DNA of 64,000 bases from Verrucomicrobium spinosum DSM 4136 = JCM 18804 (lineage in GTDB: Bacteria > Verrucomicrobiota > Verrucomicrobiia > Verrucomicrobiales > Verrucomicrobiaceae). This document shows, in pieces, positions 8,266 through 18,900 of this stretch (within the stretch, counting starts at the first letter, position 1; each line of letters starts with the position of its first letter). A program made the translations under genes and the position numbers. The notes under the pieces are model-generated. The model did not search any database. It was given only the letters and a program-made list of their open reading frames with translations, and was not told the origin of the DNA. Location of the stretch: assembly GCF_000172155.1 (NCBI RefSeq), contig NZ_ABIZ01000001.1, positions 1,426,001 to 1,490,000 on the forward strand, given 5' to 3'.

Positions 8266-8631
8266 ATCCTATGATGCAGAGGGGGGCGGCATGTGCGGGC
8301 GCGTGAGTTAAAGGAAACAATATGCTGGTATGCTTTGGGCGGGCTGTCTGTCGGAGGAGGCGGATCCATACCAAAAGTGGACTGACGGGTCCAAGCCATT
8401 TCGAAACGGGGCCGCGATGATCGTGTTATGCAAGCATTCACATCCTTACAGGGCGTTCGCCATCTGGGTGCGGTGTGGTGCCTGCCGCTCCCGAGCCCGG
8501 TAGAACATATGTTCTAGAGACGGACCGGGCCTGGTTTCCCTATGATCCAGGTCACTTCACTGAATCTTCAAGGAACGACTCCAACCTGCCCTTCAATGCT
8601 CTTCCGCAGTTGCCAATGTAATGATGATGCC
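8266..8631 (+). promoter_or_regulatory. Long leader upstream of the giant PEP-CTERM gene
   Basis: 366 bp without a convincing gene. The clear signal in it is the nested inverted repeat at 8495-8530. A short direct repeat (TATGCTGG TATGCT near 8322-8335) and a TTTCGAAA palindrome near 8399 are also present. In-frame codons from 8542 to 8631 are open, so part of this leader could be translated if an upstream ATG is used. Confidence 0.5.
8495..8530. promoter_or_regulatory. Nested operator: 16-bp palindrome inside a 7-bp inverted repeat
   Basis: TAGAACATATGTTCTA (8501-8516) is a perfect palindrome sharing the AGAAC-N4-GTTCT core with the sites at 7285 and 7324. It is bracketed by GCCCGGT (8495-8501) and ACCGGGC (8524-8530). 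The arrangement sits 102-137 bp before the chosen start codon of the giant gene and is the strongest candidate control site in the window. Confidence 0.6.
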
Positions 8632-11600
8632 ATGACGAGCCTGACAACGGTCGGGAATCGCGATTGGCGAAATGATACCACGCGGCGTCCTCTGCGCACA
8701 GCGTTGGCGATTCTTCTCGCGACGACGCTGGGCGCTGCGGAGCTCGCCCAGGCGGCAACAGGTGTGTGGGACGGTACTCAGGACAACACCTGGGCAGGCG
8801 TTGCGAACTGGGATATCAATGCCGCCCCAGGAGCAGGAGATGTCGCCACCTTCAATGGTGCGGGCAGCGGCAATACTGTCATTGATCTCGGTGCGGGCGC
8901 GACGATCCTGTCGGTGCTCTTCGATACGAATCAGGCTTCCGCCTATGTGCTGGGGTCAGGCGCAGTGGGCAGTCAAACCCTCACGCTGGGCAACGGCGGC
9001 AGCATCACGATGAATGCCGCCCTCATCAACAACCAGCTCATCAATGCCTCCCTCCTGCTTGGCACGGATGCCACCCCCCAGAGCTACACCTTCACCAACA
9101 ACAGCACGACGAACCTGCTCAACTTTTCAGGGGCGATCAGCGGCGGTACGGGCGGCACAGCCGGGGTGAAGACCCTCACGTTGACCGGGGCGGGTGGCGG
9201 TACTTTGAGTGGAGTTATTTCCAATGGCGGCACCACCTCCGTAGCGGTGACAAAGACCGGCGCGGGCACTTGGGTGCTGGCTGGCGCGAATACTTACACA
9301 GGAGCCACCACCATCTCCGCAGGTGTGCTCCGGCTCGCGAATGCCAATGCTGTGCAGAACAGCACCCTGACCAACAACGTGGCCAACGGCGTGATCTTTG
9401 GCGGGGGCGTGCTGAACTTTAACGCGGGGGGTCTGGCAGGAAGTGGCGCTCTTGCGCTGACGGATGTGAACGCCGCCAACGTGAATCTGACGGTCGGGGC
9501 CAACAACGCCTCCACGACCTTCACGGGGGTGATCAGTGGAGCGGGAAATCTGATCAAGACGGGCTCAGGCACCTTGACGCTCAACGCTCTTAGCACGTTC
9601 ACCGGCAACATTGTGGTGGATGGGGGCACCCTCACCACCACGCTGAACCGCAATGCTGGAAATCCCACCAACACGGCCCTCGGCAATACTCAGGCCGCTG
9701 GACGTATCTTAACCGTCAACAGCGGAGGCACCTTGATCCTCGCCAACGGCAACACCATGGGCAACGCGACCTCTACCCCGCAAATGCGGATCGTGATCAA
9801 TCAGGGGGGCGTGGTGCGAACGGCTGTGACCACGGTTGGCGGGGGCGTGAGTGGCGGGGATGCCAATTCCCTCGGGCCCATCACGATGAACGGAGGCACG
9901 CTGACGACGGGCAATGGATTCAGCAATCTGTATCAGGGCATCATCCTGTCCAGCACCGTCACGGTGGGAGGCAGCGTGGTTTCCACCATCAACACCGACG
10001 TGGCTGACACGACCGCCAATGGAGTGATGCTGAACGGAACCATCACGTTCGATGTCGCAGACGCAACGGGGAATGCCAACACTCACCTTCTCGTCTCGGC
10101 CAGGCTGGTGTGGGCACCGGGCGTCACGACGGGTGGATCGCTTAACAAAACCGGTGCAGGGACCATGCAGCTAACCGGGGCAAATGCCTACACCGGCGCC
10201 ACCACCATCCGGGGTGGACTGCTGAAAGTGGGCAATGGTTCGACGGGATCCCTGAACGGGACCACTGGTACGGCCCTGACATTTGCAGGAACCGGCGGGA
10301 TTGAGTTCAATGAAACTGCGGGCAGCAGCCAGGGCATGGGAGCGCTGGCTTTCACCGTGGGTGAGGGGACGGTCACTTCCACCTATGGCGGGAGTGGCAA
10401 CACCACCCTCACGTTCGCTTCCTTCACCCGAACGGCCGGGGCCACGGCCAATTTTGTGACCTCTGGAGGTGCCAATGGCACGACCAACAAGATTGTCCTT
10501 TCCAGCGGCGTCACCGCCGGGGCGTTCATCGACCAGGGCACGTTCTTTGGCGGCAGCGCATACGCCTTCTATGACGCCTCGGGCTATGTTCGTGATCTTC
10601 AATATGGCGTTGACTCTGGGGCATCCACCTTTGCGGGCGGCACCACCCTGACCGGAACGCATGTGCAGACGACGGGAGCCGTGACGGCCCAGGACACGGC
10701 CACGTTCACCACCCTGAACCTCAGCGGGAACACCAACTTCGCCCTCAATACCGGTGCCACCCTGACGGTCAATGGCATCCTGAAGTCAGGCAATGTCGCC
10801 GGTGGAGCCACGATCTCTGGCGGCACAGGCATCCAGGCCGCCAGTGGTGCAGAGCTCGTGATTCGCGCTGACCAGCTCAATGACAGTCTCGCCATCACCG
10901 CGAACATTCTGGCCAACGGGGCCAGCTCGCTGACCAAGAGCGGGCTCGGCACACTGACGCTTTCAGGAGTCAACACCTACTCGGGGGGCACCACGGTGAA
11001 CGCCGGCGTGTTGCGCGCGACCACCAACGCTTCTGCACTGGGAGCAGGCGTTCTGACGCTGGCAGGCGGGGAGCTGCAACTTGCCAACGACACCCTCTTG
11101 AACTTCGGCCGCAACACGACGGTGACCGGCGATGCCAGGGTCACCTCGGATCGCCTCACCGCCGGTGCCGGGGTGACTCACACGCTCGGCACCCTTTCCA
11201 TCGGGGCGCAGCGCCTCGTGGTGGCGGGCGGCGCGAATGTCAGCAGCGGCACGGCGGGCATCACCTTCGGCACCACCACCTTCACGGCGGCTCCCACCTT
11301 TCACATCGTGAATCCCACCACGGGCGGTACCACGTTGCTGACCCTGGGAGCGGTGACCAATGGAGGCTTCGGCGTGACCTTCACGGGCAACGGGAATGTG
11401 GCGCAGACCGGAATTATCAGCGGTGCGGGCGGTGTAACTTTTGGCGTGGCCGGTGGGGATGCCTTCAGCGGCGTGGCTACGTTCAACCAGATCAACACCT
11501 TCACCGGAAACACGGTGGTGAACTCCGGCACGCTGGTACTCTCAGCCGGCGGTGCGGCCGGTGGGGTTCGAGGAACTATTACGGTGAACTCCGGTGCCCG

Positions 11601-14600
11601 GCTCAACCTCTCCGCAACAGATTCTCTGGGGTACAACAATGATTCAACCCGGGTGGGCACGGTCAATGTGGTGGGCGGAATGGTGAACAACACGGTGGCG
11701 GGCAACCAGGCGTACCGGACGAACTTTAACCTCACCGGGGCCACGATGTCCTCCACCGGTGGGGGATCCTACAACTTCACCACGGGCTTCGGCATCACCA
11801 GCCTGGCCAGCACTCTCACCTCCACCGTCAGCGGGAACGTGGTGGCGCGTGACGCCGGCCCTATGATTTTCACCACGGCGCAGGGCGCGACCGCGTCAGG
11901 CGTCGATCTTCTGGTCTCCGGTGTCCTGAGCGGGAACGGCATCACCAAGGCCGGCGCGGGAACCCTTCATCTCAGCAACACCAACACTTTCACGGGTGTC
12001 ATTAATCTCAATGGTGGCATCCTGCGCGCCGCCACCGCCGGGATCAACGGCGGGAACACCACCAACGGCATCGTCTTCAACGGCGGCACGCTACAGGCCG
12101 CGACGGGAGGCATCACCACCGCCAAGGCCATCACCCTCACCGGGGCTGGCACTTTTGACACGAATGGCAATGCCTCCACGCTCTCTGGGAACATCACTGG
12201 TGCAGGGCTCTTCACCAAGACCGGTGCGGGCACGCTCACGCTTAGTGGCGCGGCGAACACGTACAGCGGCGGCCTTGCCATCACCGGCGGCAGCGTGATC
12301 GTGAACAACGCGAACTCCGGGGTACTGGGCACCGGTACGGTGGCCATGGGGGCGGGTACCACGATGGATCTCAACGGAAACAGTCAGACCACGGGCCTGC
12401 TGAAGACCTATGACGACGCCTCGGCCATCACCATCACCTCCAACGCGGCTGGCGGCACGCCAGTGTTGACGCTCTCCGGCACGGGCACCGAGACCTTTGG
12501 CGGGGTGATCAGCAACGGACTGGCGACGTCCATCGGCATCATCAAGGCAGGCACGGGCGTCCAGACCTTCTCAGGAAACAACACGTACACTGGTGCCACC
12601 CAGGTCAACGGGGGCCTGCTGCGCATCACCGGCCGTCTCGGCAACACGGCCGTCACTGTGGCCACCACCGGGGCGCTGGGGGGCAATGGAAGCATTGGCG
12701 GCCTCGTGTCCCTGACCGGGGCCGGATCTGCCATCAATTTGCAGGACGGCCAGTCGGGAACACTCACCCTTGCGGCGGGATTGTCGCTGAGCGGGGGAAG
12801 TGTGCTTTCCTTTGACCTTGGCACCACGGGTGATCAGGTCGCGCTCACCGGCGGGACCTACACTTTCACCAGTGGGGTCGCCACCATCAACCTGGTGAAC
12901 ATTGCCGGCTACGGAGCGGGCAGTTACCAGCTCATCACCGGCGCCTCTGGCATCAGTGCGTCCAACTTCGAGCTCTCGGCCGCCTCCCTGGGGGGATTCA
13001 ACCTGTCTCTCAGTGTGACAGGCGGGAATACGCTGACGCTGAATGTCTTCACCAGCACCTCTCCGGCGGCGGCCTACTGGAAGGGGGATGTGAGCGGTGT
13101 CTGGACCGTCCTCAGCGGCGGCAACTCCAACTTCACCAGTGACGCGGCCGGGACCACGGATCCTGGTCAGGCGCTCGATGGCACCTCGGCAGTGATCTTC
13201 TCCGCAACCGGGGCGGCCAATGAGAGCAGCACCACGCTCGGGGCAGACATCTCCATCAAGTCACTCACCATCAATTCCGCGAGTGCTGTCGGCATCGGCG
13301 GGGCGAATGTGCTCACGATCGTTGATCCTGCCGGTATCACGATCAACTCAGGGGCGGGTGCCCTGACGCTCTCTGCCCAGGGCGTCGCGCTGGGGGCGAA
13401 CCAGACGTGGACCAACAACTCGGCCAATGCGGCGGTGATATCCTCGATCATCAGCGGGGCTCGCACCCTCACCCTGGCTGGCACGGGGACCTTCACTCTG
13501 TCCGGGAGCAGCACCTTCTCCGGCGGTCTCACCCTCTCAGCCGGCACCACCTTGAACATCAACCAGGGAGGCACGGGCGCAGGCAGTTCCGCTCTGGGTA
13601 CCGGCACCTTTACCATTAATGGCGGCACGATCAACAACACCAGTGGCGGCGCGGTGACGGTGGGCACGGACAACGCCATGGTGTGGAATGCCAACTTCGC
13701 CTATGGCGGCACCAATGACCTGAACTTGGGCACGGGCAGCGTCACGCTGTCCGCCACCCGCACGGTCACCACCAACGGCTCTGGTACCCTGAACGTGGGC
13801 GGGGCGATCAACGGCGTGGGTTTCGGTCTGGTGAAGAACGGGACGGGAACCCTCAGCCTCTCCGGGCAGAGCACCTTCACCGGTACCCTCAGTGTCAGCG
13901 AGGGGACGCTCCGCCTGCTGGGCGCGGTCAATGCCCTCAACACGGCCAACATCGGCCAGGTCACCGTCGGTGATACCGCGAACCTCAATGCCATCCTGAA
14001 TATTGAAGGTGGCACACTGAACGCCACAAAGAACACAAGCCCAAGCATAGCGGTGGGCTCCGTGGCCAACAGCCGCGGCTTTGTGAAGATGTCCTCGGGC
14101 AGCATCACCACCACGAGTGAGATTCATCTGGGGCGTGGTGCCGGAGCCTTTGCCGCCATGTCCATGAGCGGCGGCACCGTCACCTCCGGCAGCTGGATGG
14201 TGGTTGGGTTCAACAACGACCGCGCCATCTTCAACCAGACCGCTGGTGATGTCTTTGTGAATTCAAATCGCATGACGATCGGGGCAGGGGGCACGGGCTC
14301 CATCGGCGTGTACAATCTCAGCGGCTCCGCCACTTTCTCCGCTTTGAGCGGGTCCGGAGGAATGTTCGTGGGTGAGAACGGCGTTGGCGTCTTGAACCTC
14401 TCCGGCTCCGCTGCCGTTAATCTGGCGACCAATGGTCTTGCCCTGGGGCAGACCGGGGCGGCATCCAACGGCACGGTCAACCTCCTTGGAGGAACCCTCA
14501 CGACCAACCGGGTGACCAAAGGTGCAGGCACAGGCCTTTTCAACTTCAATGGCGGCACACTCAAGGCCAATGCTGCCAACACCACTTTCATGACCGGGCT

Positions 14601-15957
14601 GACCAACGCCTTCGTCTATGCGGGCGGGGCGAAGATCGACACCGCAGGTTTTGACATCACGATTGGCCAGGCTCTGCTCGCGCCCAACGGCAGCGGCGTC
14701 AGCAGCATCGCCGTCAGCAGCGGCGGCACCGGCTATGTGGACACCCCGGTGGTGGTCATCAGCGGAGGTTCCGGCACTGGAGCCACCGCAGTGGCCACGG
14801 TCGTGAACGGTGTGGTCACGGGTTTCACCATCACGAATCCCGGTACCGGCTATGTGGATGGGGATGTGCTCACCGTTACGTTGCACGGGGGTGGTGCCAC
14901 CACGACCGCCAGCGCGGGCACGGTGGCTCTCAGCAGCAATACCAGCGGCGGGCTGACCAAGAGCGGGGCGGGCGTACTGACGCTTTCAGGAGCCAACACC
15001 TACACGGGTGGCACCACCATTCTGGATGGCACGCTGGCGTTGGGGGCGGCCGGAGTGCTCGCCGATGCCGGGGCCGTGACGGTCGATGGAATCGGTGCGG
15101 TTTTCAGCCTGGGGGCCAACAACGAGACCGTTGCCGAGGTGACACTGGCAGATGGCCGCATCGAAAGCTCCACAGGCGTACTGACCGCCACTTCCTATGA
15201 TCTGCGCAACGGGAGTGTAACCGCCATCCTGGATGGCAGTGCGGCGGTTGCGAAAAGCACCTCTGGGTCGGTGACGGTTTCCGCCGCCAGCACCTATACC
15301 GGTGGCACGACTGTCACTGGTGGGACTTACCTGGTGCAGAACACTACGGGAAGCGGCACCGGCACGGGGCATGTCACGGTCCAGTCAGGGGCACGATTTG
15401 GTGGTGTCGGTTCGGTCGTGACCGCTGCCGACCGCAACATCTCCATCAACAACGGTGCCAGCCTGCAGGTGGGCAAGCTGGGTGAATTGGGCGACAGCAC
15501 CGGCCAGTCTTTCTCGCTGCAGAACAGCGGCACGGGGATCATCAGCCTTCAGGGAACACTGGAGTTCGACATCATGGAAAACTTTGGAGGGGACGCCAAC
15601 CTGGCCTCACCGCTGGCCACCAACGATGTGCTCGTGCTCAAGAGTGACAACGCCATCGTGCTGGGCGGCGCGTTGAAGGTGACGGACATCAACGAAACCT
15701 CCGAGTTCTGGATGGAGCTGGACAAGTGGCAGCTCATTGACTGGAGCAATGTGGTTGTGGGTGGGAACCCGAACAACGCCAAATTCAGTGGCTCCCTTGG
15801 GCTGCTGGACATGCCGGATCTCGGCGAGGACTTGAAGTGGGAGATCTCCACCGACCTCAACGGCCTCTACATCCAGGTGGTGGTGGTGCCAGAGCCCGCC
15901 CGCATGTTGCTGCTCCTTGTGGGCTTGGCCGGCCTTTGCCTCCGCCGTCGCCGTTGA
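8632..15957 (+). CDS. Giant surface protein: autotransporter-associated beta-strand repeats, PEP-CTERM anchor
   Basis: About 2441 residues from the ATG at 8632, chosen because it gives a classic signal peptide (basic region RNDTTRRPLR, hydrophobic ALAILLATTLGAA, AQA cleavage); the frame is open from 8542. The body is Gly/Thr/Asn-rich and carries about ten recognisable beta-strand repeats of the form TKxGAGTLTLSGxNTYTGGTT (for example near 9250, 9550, 10140, 10930, 11945, 12220, 13825, 14950). Residues about 2020-2085 hold a different GTGYVDTPVVVISGGSGTGA-type module. The last 25 residues are a PEP-CTERM signal (VPEPARM, hydrophobic helix, RRRR), which is known to direct exosortase processing. 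No C-terminal translocator barrel is present, so export must be by Sec plus another system. The Verru_Chthon cassette follows after 28 bp. Confidence 0.9.
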   Translation: MTSLTTVGNRDWRNDTTRRPLRTALAILLATTLGAAELAQAATGVWDGTQDNTWAGVANWDINAAPGAGDVATFNGAGSGNTVIDLGAGATILSVLFDTNQASAYVLGSGAVGSQTLTLGNGGSITMNAALINNQLINASLLLGTDATPQSYTFTNNSTTNLLNFSGAISGGTGGTAGVKTLTLTGAGGGTLSGVISNGGTTSVAVTKTGAGTWVLAGANTYTGATTISAGVLRLANANAVQNSTLTNNVANGVIFGGGVLNFNAGGLAGSGALALTDVNAANVNLTVGANNASTTFTGVISGAGNLIKTGSGTLTLNALSTFTGNIVVDGGTLTTTLNRNAGNPTNTALGNTQAAGRILTVNSGGTLILANGNTMGNATSTPQMRIVINQGGVVRTAVTTVGGGVSGGDANSLGPITMNGGTLTTGNGFSNLYQGIILSSTVTVGGSVVSTINTDVADTTANGVMLNGTITFDVADATGNANTHLLVSARLVWAPGVTTGGSLNKTGAGTMQLTGANAYTGATTIRGGLLKVGNGSTGSLNGTTGTALTFAGTGGIEFNETAGSSQGMGALAFTVGEGTVTSTYGGSGNTTLTFASFTRTAGATANFVTSGGANGTTNKIVLSSGVTAGAFIDQGTFFGGSAYAFYDASGYVRDLQYGVDSGASTFAGGTTLTGTHVQTTGAVTAQDTATFTTLNLSGNTNFALNTGATLTVNGILKSGNVAGGATISGGTGIQAASGAELVIRADQLNDSLAITANILANGASSLTKSGLGTLTLSGVNTYSGGTTVNAGVLRATTNASALGAGVLTLAGGELQLANDTLLNFGRNTTVTGDARVTSDRLTAGAGVTHTLGTLSIGAQRLVVAGGANVSSGTAGITFGTTTFTAAPTFHIVNPTTGGTTLLTLGAVTNGGFGVTFTGNGNVAQTGIISGAGGVTFGVAGGDAFSGVATFNQINTFTGNTVVNSGTLVLSAGGAAGGVRGTITVNSGARLNLSATDSLGYNNDSTRVGTVNVVGGMVNNTVAGNQAYRTNFNLTGATMSSTGGGSYNFTTGFGITSLASTLTSTVSGNVVARDAGPMIFTTAQGATASGVDLLVSGVLSGNGITKAGAGTLHLSNTNTFTGVINLNGGILRAATAGINGGNTTNGIVFNGGTLQAATGGITTAKAITLTGAGTFDTNGNASTLSGNITGAGLFTKTGAGTLTLSGAANTYSGGLAITGGSVIVNNANSGVLGTGTVAMGAGTTMDLNGNSQTTGLLKTYDDASAITITSNAAGGTPVLTLSGTGTETFGGVISNGLATSIGIIKAGTGVQTFSGNNTYTGATQVNGGLLRITGRLGNTAVTVATTGALGGNGSIGGLVSLTGAGSAINLQDGQSGTLTLAAGLSLSGGSVLSFDLGTTGDQVALTGGTYTFTSGVATINLVNIAGYGAGSYQLITGASGISASNFELSAASLGGFNLSLSVTGGNTLTLNVFTSTSPAAAYWKGDVSGVWTVLSGGNSNFTSDAAGTTDPGQALDGTSAVIFSATGAANESSTTLGADISIKSLTINSASAVGIGGANVLTIVDPAGITINSGAGALTLSAQGVALGANQTWTNNSANAAVISSIISGARTLTLAGTGTFTLSGSSTFSGGLTLSAGTTLNINQGGTGAGSSALGTGTFTINGGTINNTSGGAVTVGTDNAMVWNANFAYGGTNDLNLGTGSVTLSATRTVTTNGSGTLNVGGAINGVGFGLVKNGTGTLSLSGQSTFTGTLSVSEGTLRLLGAVNALNTANIGQVTVGDTANLNAILNIEGGTLNATKNTSPSIAVGSVANSRGFVKMSSGSITTTSEIHLGRGAGAFAAMSMSGGTVTSGSWMVVGFNNDRAIFNQTAGDVFVNSNRMTIGAGGTGSIGVYNLSGSATFSALSGSGGMFVGENGVGVLNLSGSAAVNLATNGLALGQTGAASNGTVNLLGGTLTTNRVTKGAGTGLFNFNGGTLKANAANTTFMTGLTNAFVYAGGAKIDTAGFDITIGQALLAPNGSGVSSIAVSSGGTGYVDTPVVVISGGSGTGATAVATVVNGVVTGFTITNPGTGYVDGDVLTVTLHGGGATTTASAGTVALSSNTSGGLTKSGAGVLTLSGANTYTGGTTILDGTLALGAAGVLADAGAVTVDGIGAVFSLGANNETVAEVTLADGRIESSTGVLTATSYDLRNGSVTAILDGSAAVAKSTSGSVTVSAASTYTGGTTVTGGTYLVQNTTGSGTGTGHVTVQSGARFGGVGSVVTAADRNISINNGASLQVGKLGELGDSTGQSFSLQNSGTGIISLQGTLEFDIMENFGGDANLASPLATNDVLVLKSDNAIVLGGALKVTDINETSEFWMELDKWQLIDWSNVVVGGNPNNAKFSGSLGLLDMPDLGEDLKWEISTDLNGLYIQVVVVPEPARMLLLLVGLAGLCLRRRR
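15880..15954 (+). other. PEP-CTERM sorting signal of the giant protein
   Basis: Encodes VVVPEPARM, an 11-residue Leu/Gly/Ala helix and a terminal Arg cluster. This three-part signal is the established substrate tag of exosortases. No exosortase gene lies in the window. Confidence 0.85.
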
Positions 15958-15985
15958 TCAAAAGCAAACCAAACAGGTCAATCGC

Positions 15986-18900
15986 ATGAACAAAAGACGC
16001 AACATGAACAGGGGGAGTCAGCAGGCCGGGATGGCTCTGGTGATGGTGCTCGCCATTGTGGCTCTTCTCATGGGTCTGGTGCTGGCGCTGCTCTCCATGG
16101 GCTCGTCAGAAGCCCGTTCCTCTTCCGCATTCAGCCAGACCTCGCAAGTGCGCAGCCTCACCGACATGCCGGTGAGCATTGTCATGGGTCAGATCCGCGA
16201 GGCCACCTCCGGCTTGGGGATGAGCAAGACCTGGGCCTCCCAGCCGGGCATGATTCGGGTGTATGGCACCACCGCAGGCACGGTCGCGGGGCGGGCCAAA
16301 CTTGAGACTGCCTGGAGACTCTACTCCTCAGACAAGATGTCCGAGGCAGGGGCGGACTTCAATGCCAGCAACGAGGTCGGCACGCTGACGGACTGGAAGC
16401 AAAACACTGCCCAGTTCACCGACTTGAATGAACCCGTGGCCAGGCTGGATGCGAATGGGAACATTCGTCGCGTGTATCCGGTGCTGGACTCCAGTGCCTT
16501 GTCCGCGTCTGGCGGCACTACGGCGGGCAAGGTGGCGGGGTTCGGCCTTTCCTCCACCGTCGCTGCCCCCGGAGCGACGGCTGAGCAGCCCATGCCCATG
16601 CCGTTGCGCTGGCTCTATGTGCTACAGGACGGCACGGTGGTGGCTCCGGATGGCGGTGAAGGCGGGCGTGCCACTTTCAAGAAAGATGTGGTCATTGGAA
16701 ACAACCCCATCGTGGGACGCATTGCCTTCTGGACCGATGACGAGAGCTGCAAGGTCAACATCAACACCGCGGGTGAAGGCACGGGCTGGGACGTGCCGAA
16801 GGCTGTGGGCTGGTCTGACCGGAACTTCGCCTACTTTGTTCCGGCCCAGAACGAGTTCCAGCGGTTTCCCGGTCACCCGGCCATGACCTGCTTGAGCGCC
16901 GTGCTCCAGGGTTTTGATGCCAAATACGCCTACCAGTTTCCGCAAGTGCAGAGCGATGGCACGGTGACCAACAAGACATCCTATCAGACCTGGCTTCGTA
17001 ACATCTATGACCTGCTGCCCCGCGTCCAGTTGGGCACCACCGGCGAGAGCACGATGGGCGGCACGGAGACTGTCACCGGTGCCACCGGCATTCCGCTCAA
17101 GAGGGACCGTCTCTTCACCTCGGTGGATGAGTTCTTCTACGGCTCTTCTTTTGACGCCGCCACCGGGCATCGGCTTCCCAATGGGACCGGCGGATCCGTG
17201 GATGCCGCGGATCTGGAGGCGGGGCGCTTCTTCCTCACTGCGCACAGCCGTGCACCGGAGGTTAACCTCTTTAACCGTCCTCGCATCTCCCTCTGGCCCA
17301 TTCAGGCAGAGACTTCCAAGCGCACGGCCAAGGACAAGCTGCTGGCCTTCTGTGCCACGTCTGGAGGGCAGTTGGGGGCCTTCCAGCGCGCCTCGACGTG
17401 GGAGAATGACTCCACCAGACAGGGGTCCTCCCAGAGCCCCTCGGAGGATTTTCAGCTCGCGGGGAATCAGGCCTTGTTCAGCTACATGCAGAAGCTCACG
17501 AAGGCGGGCATCCCAGGATTTGGCACCTCCACCTTCGATGACAAGTATGGTTCGATGAATCGAAACCAGGTGCTGCTGGAGATGTTTGACCTGGTGAGGT
17601 GGGGCGTGAACGCCAGCAATCCCTATGAAGCCCCCAAGTATCACTACCTCCCACCGCGGGCCTACACTGGGCTGAACAATGAGTATCTTGCGGAAGCCTC
17701 CGCCGTGCCGGTTGTGTCGCAGGGGACTTCCGCAGAATCGTTTGGATCCAAGCTCAAGGCCTTTGGCCGGTTCCCCACGGTGGTTGAGGCGTCGCTCATC
17801 TTCATGGCGACGGAAGTGGACAGCAACCCGGACGGCAGTCCCAAAGATGTGGCACCTGCGGACAGCAAGGCCGACAAGACGAAGCGCATGCGCGCCTATC
17901 TGGTGCTGCAGCCATTCACCCCGGTGGTGGGCATGCCGCCTTACTCGCCCAACGTGCGCTATCGCATCAAAGGCATGGAGAATTGGAAAGTGAACAGTCA
18001 ACCTCTGGGCTTTCCCGCGGCCGGAGTCAATCGTGTCTGGGTGCCCGCCGGTTCGGCCAAAGATGGTGGTCACTCTACCGCCTACACTTCGTTTCATGCT
18101 CAGTTTTACCGGGCTCGCAACGGTCTGATGAAGTCCGTCGCCATCGGAGGCGTGGGTGCGGATGAGACCAATTCGTTCCCGTTTGTAAGTGTGGACGTGG
18201 ATGTCTCCACACAGAACACCTTCCAGTTCACGGGCGGCCCCATCACCATCGAGACCCATGTGGGCAATGGTGCGGCCGGGCAATTGGATGACACCACCTT
18301 GATCCAGTCTGCGACATTCAATTTCTCCTCCCCTACAGGGGCCTGGCCGGTGCCGACGGTGCGCGTCAACTCGAGCATGCCCTCCAATGCGAACTGGACG
18401 GTGGCCAAAGAGTGCATGGATCTTCAAGCTCGCTTCAACAAGAACGATCCGCAAAACTATCTCATCGTCTTTGGCGACACAGTGCGGTCGGTGATCACCA
18501 ATGCCAAGAACGCCAGCATGAAAGGCGACTTCCGCCTTATGTGCGGCCTGCGGGACATCCCGGCGGACTACTACGTGACTCATCCTGACTACAGCAGCAC
18601 CACGAAGGAGGAGGCACAAACGCTGCGTCACGCCGGCACCACCTTCACTGGTCACTACGGCCGCATTCACGGCAATGCCAACGTTTACAACACGGTGGGC
18701 AAGCAGCACATCTGGCAGCTCGCGGGTTACACCATCGGCAATGACAAGAAGGTGACCAAGCCCTACGGTTTGCTCAGGGACGTGGCCTACTGGCAGGACT
18801 GTCAGCCAGCTGCTCCGTACCAGCTCGACGGAGCTTACAATGCCACGAACCGCCCCGGTGACTGGGACAGTGGCATGGGCCGTATCGAAGACGGACCGTA

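Noticed and set aside
9084-15860. Many minus-strand frames within the giant gene
   Set aside because: Val/Pro-rich products that mirror the Gly/Thr repeats on the other strand; no starts with ribosome binding sites.
8632-15957. Classical type V autotransporter
   Set aside because: Beta-strand repeats are present but there is no C-terminal 12-strand barrel; the C terminus is a PEP-CTERM signal.
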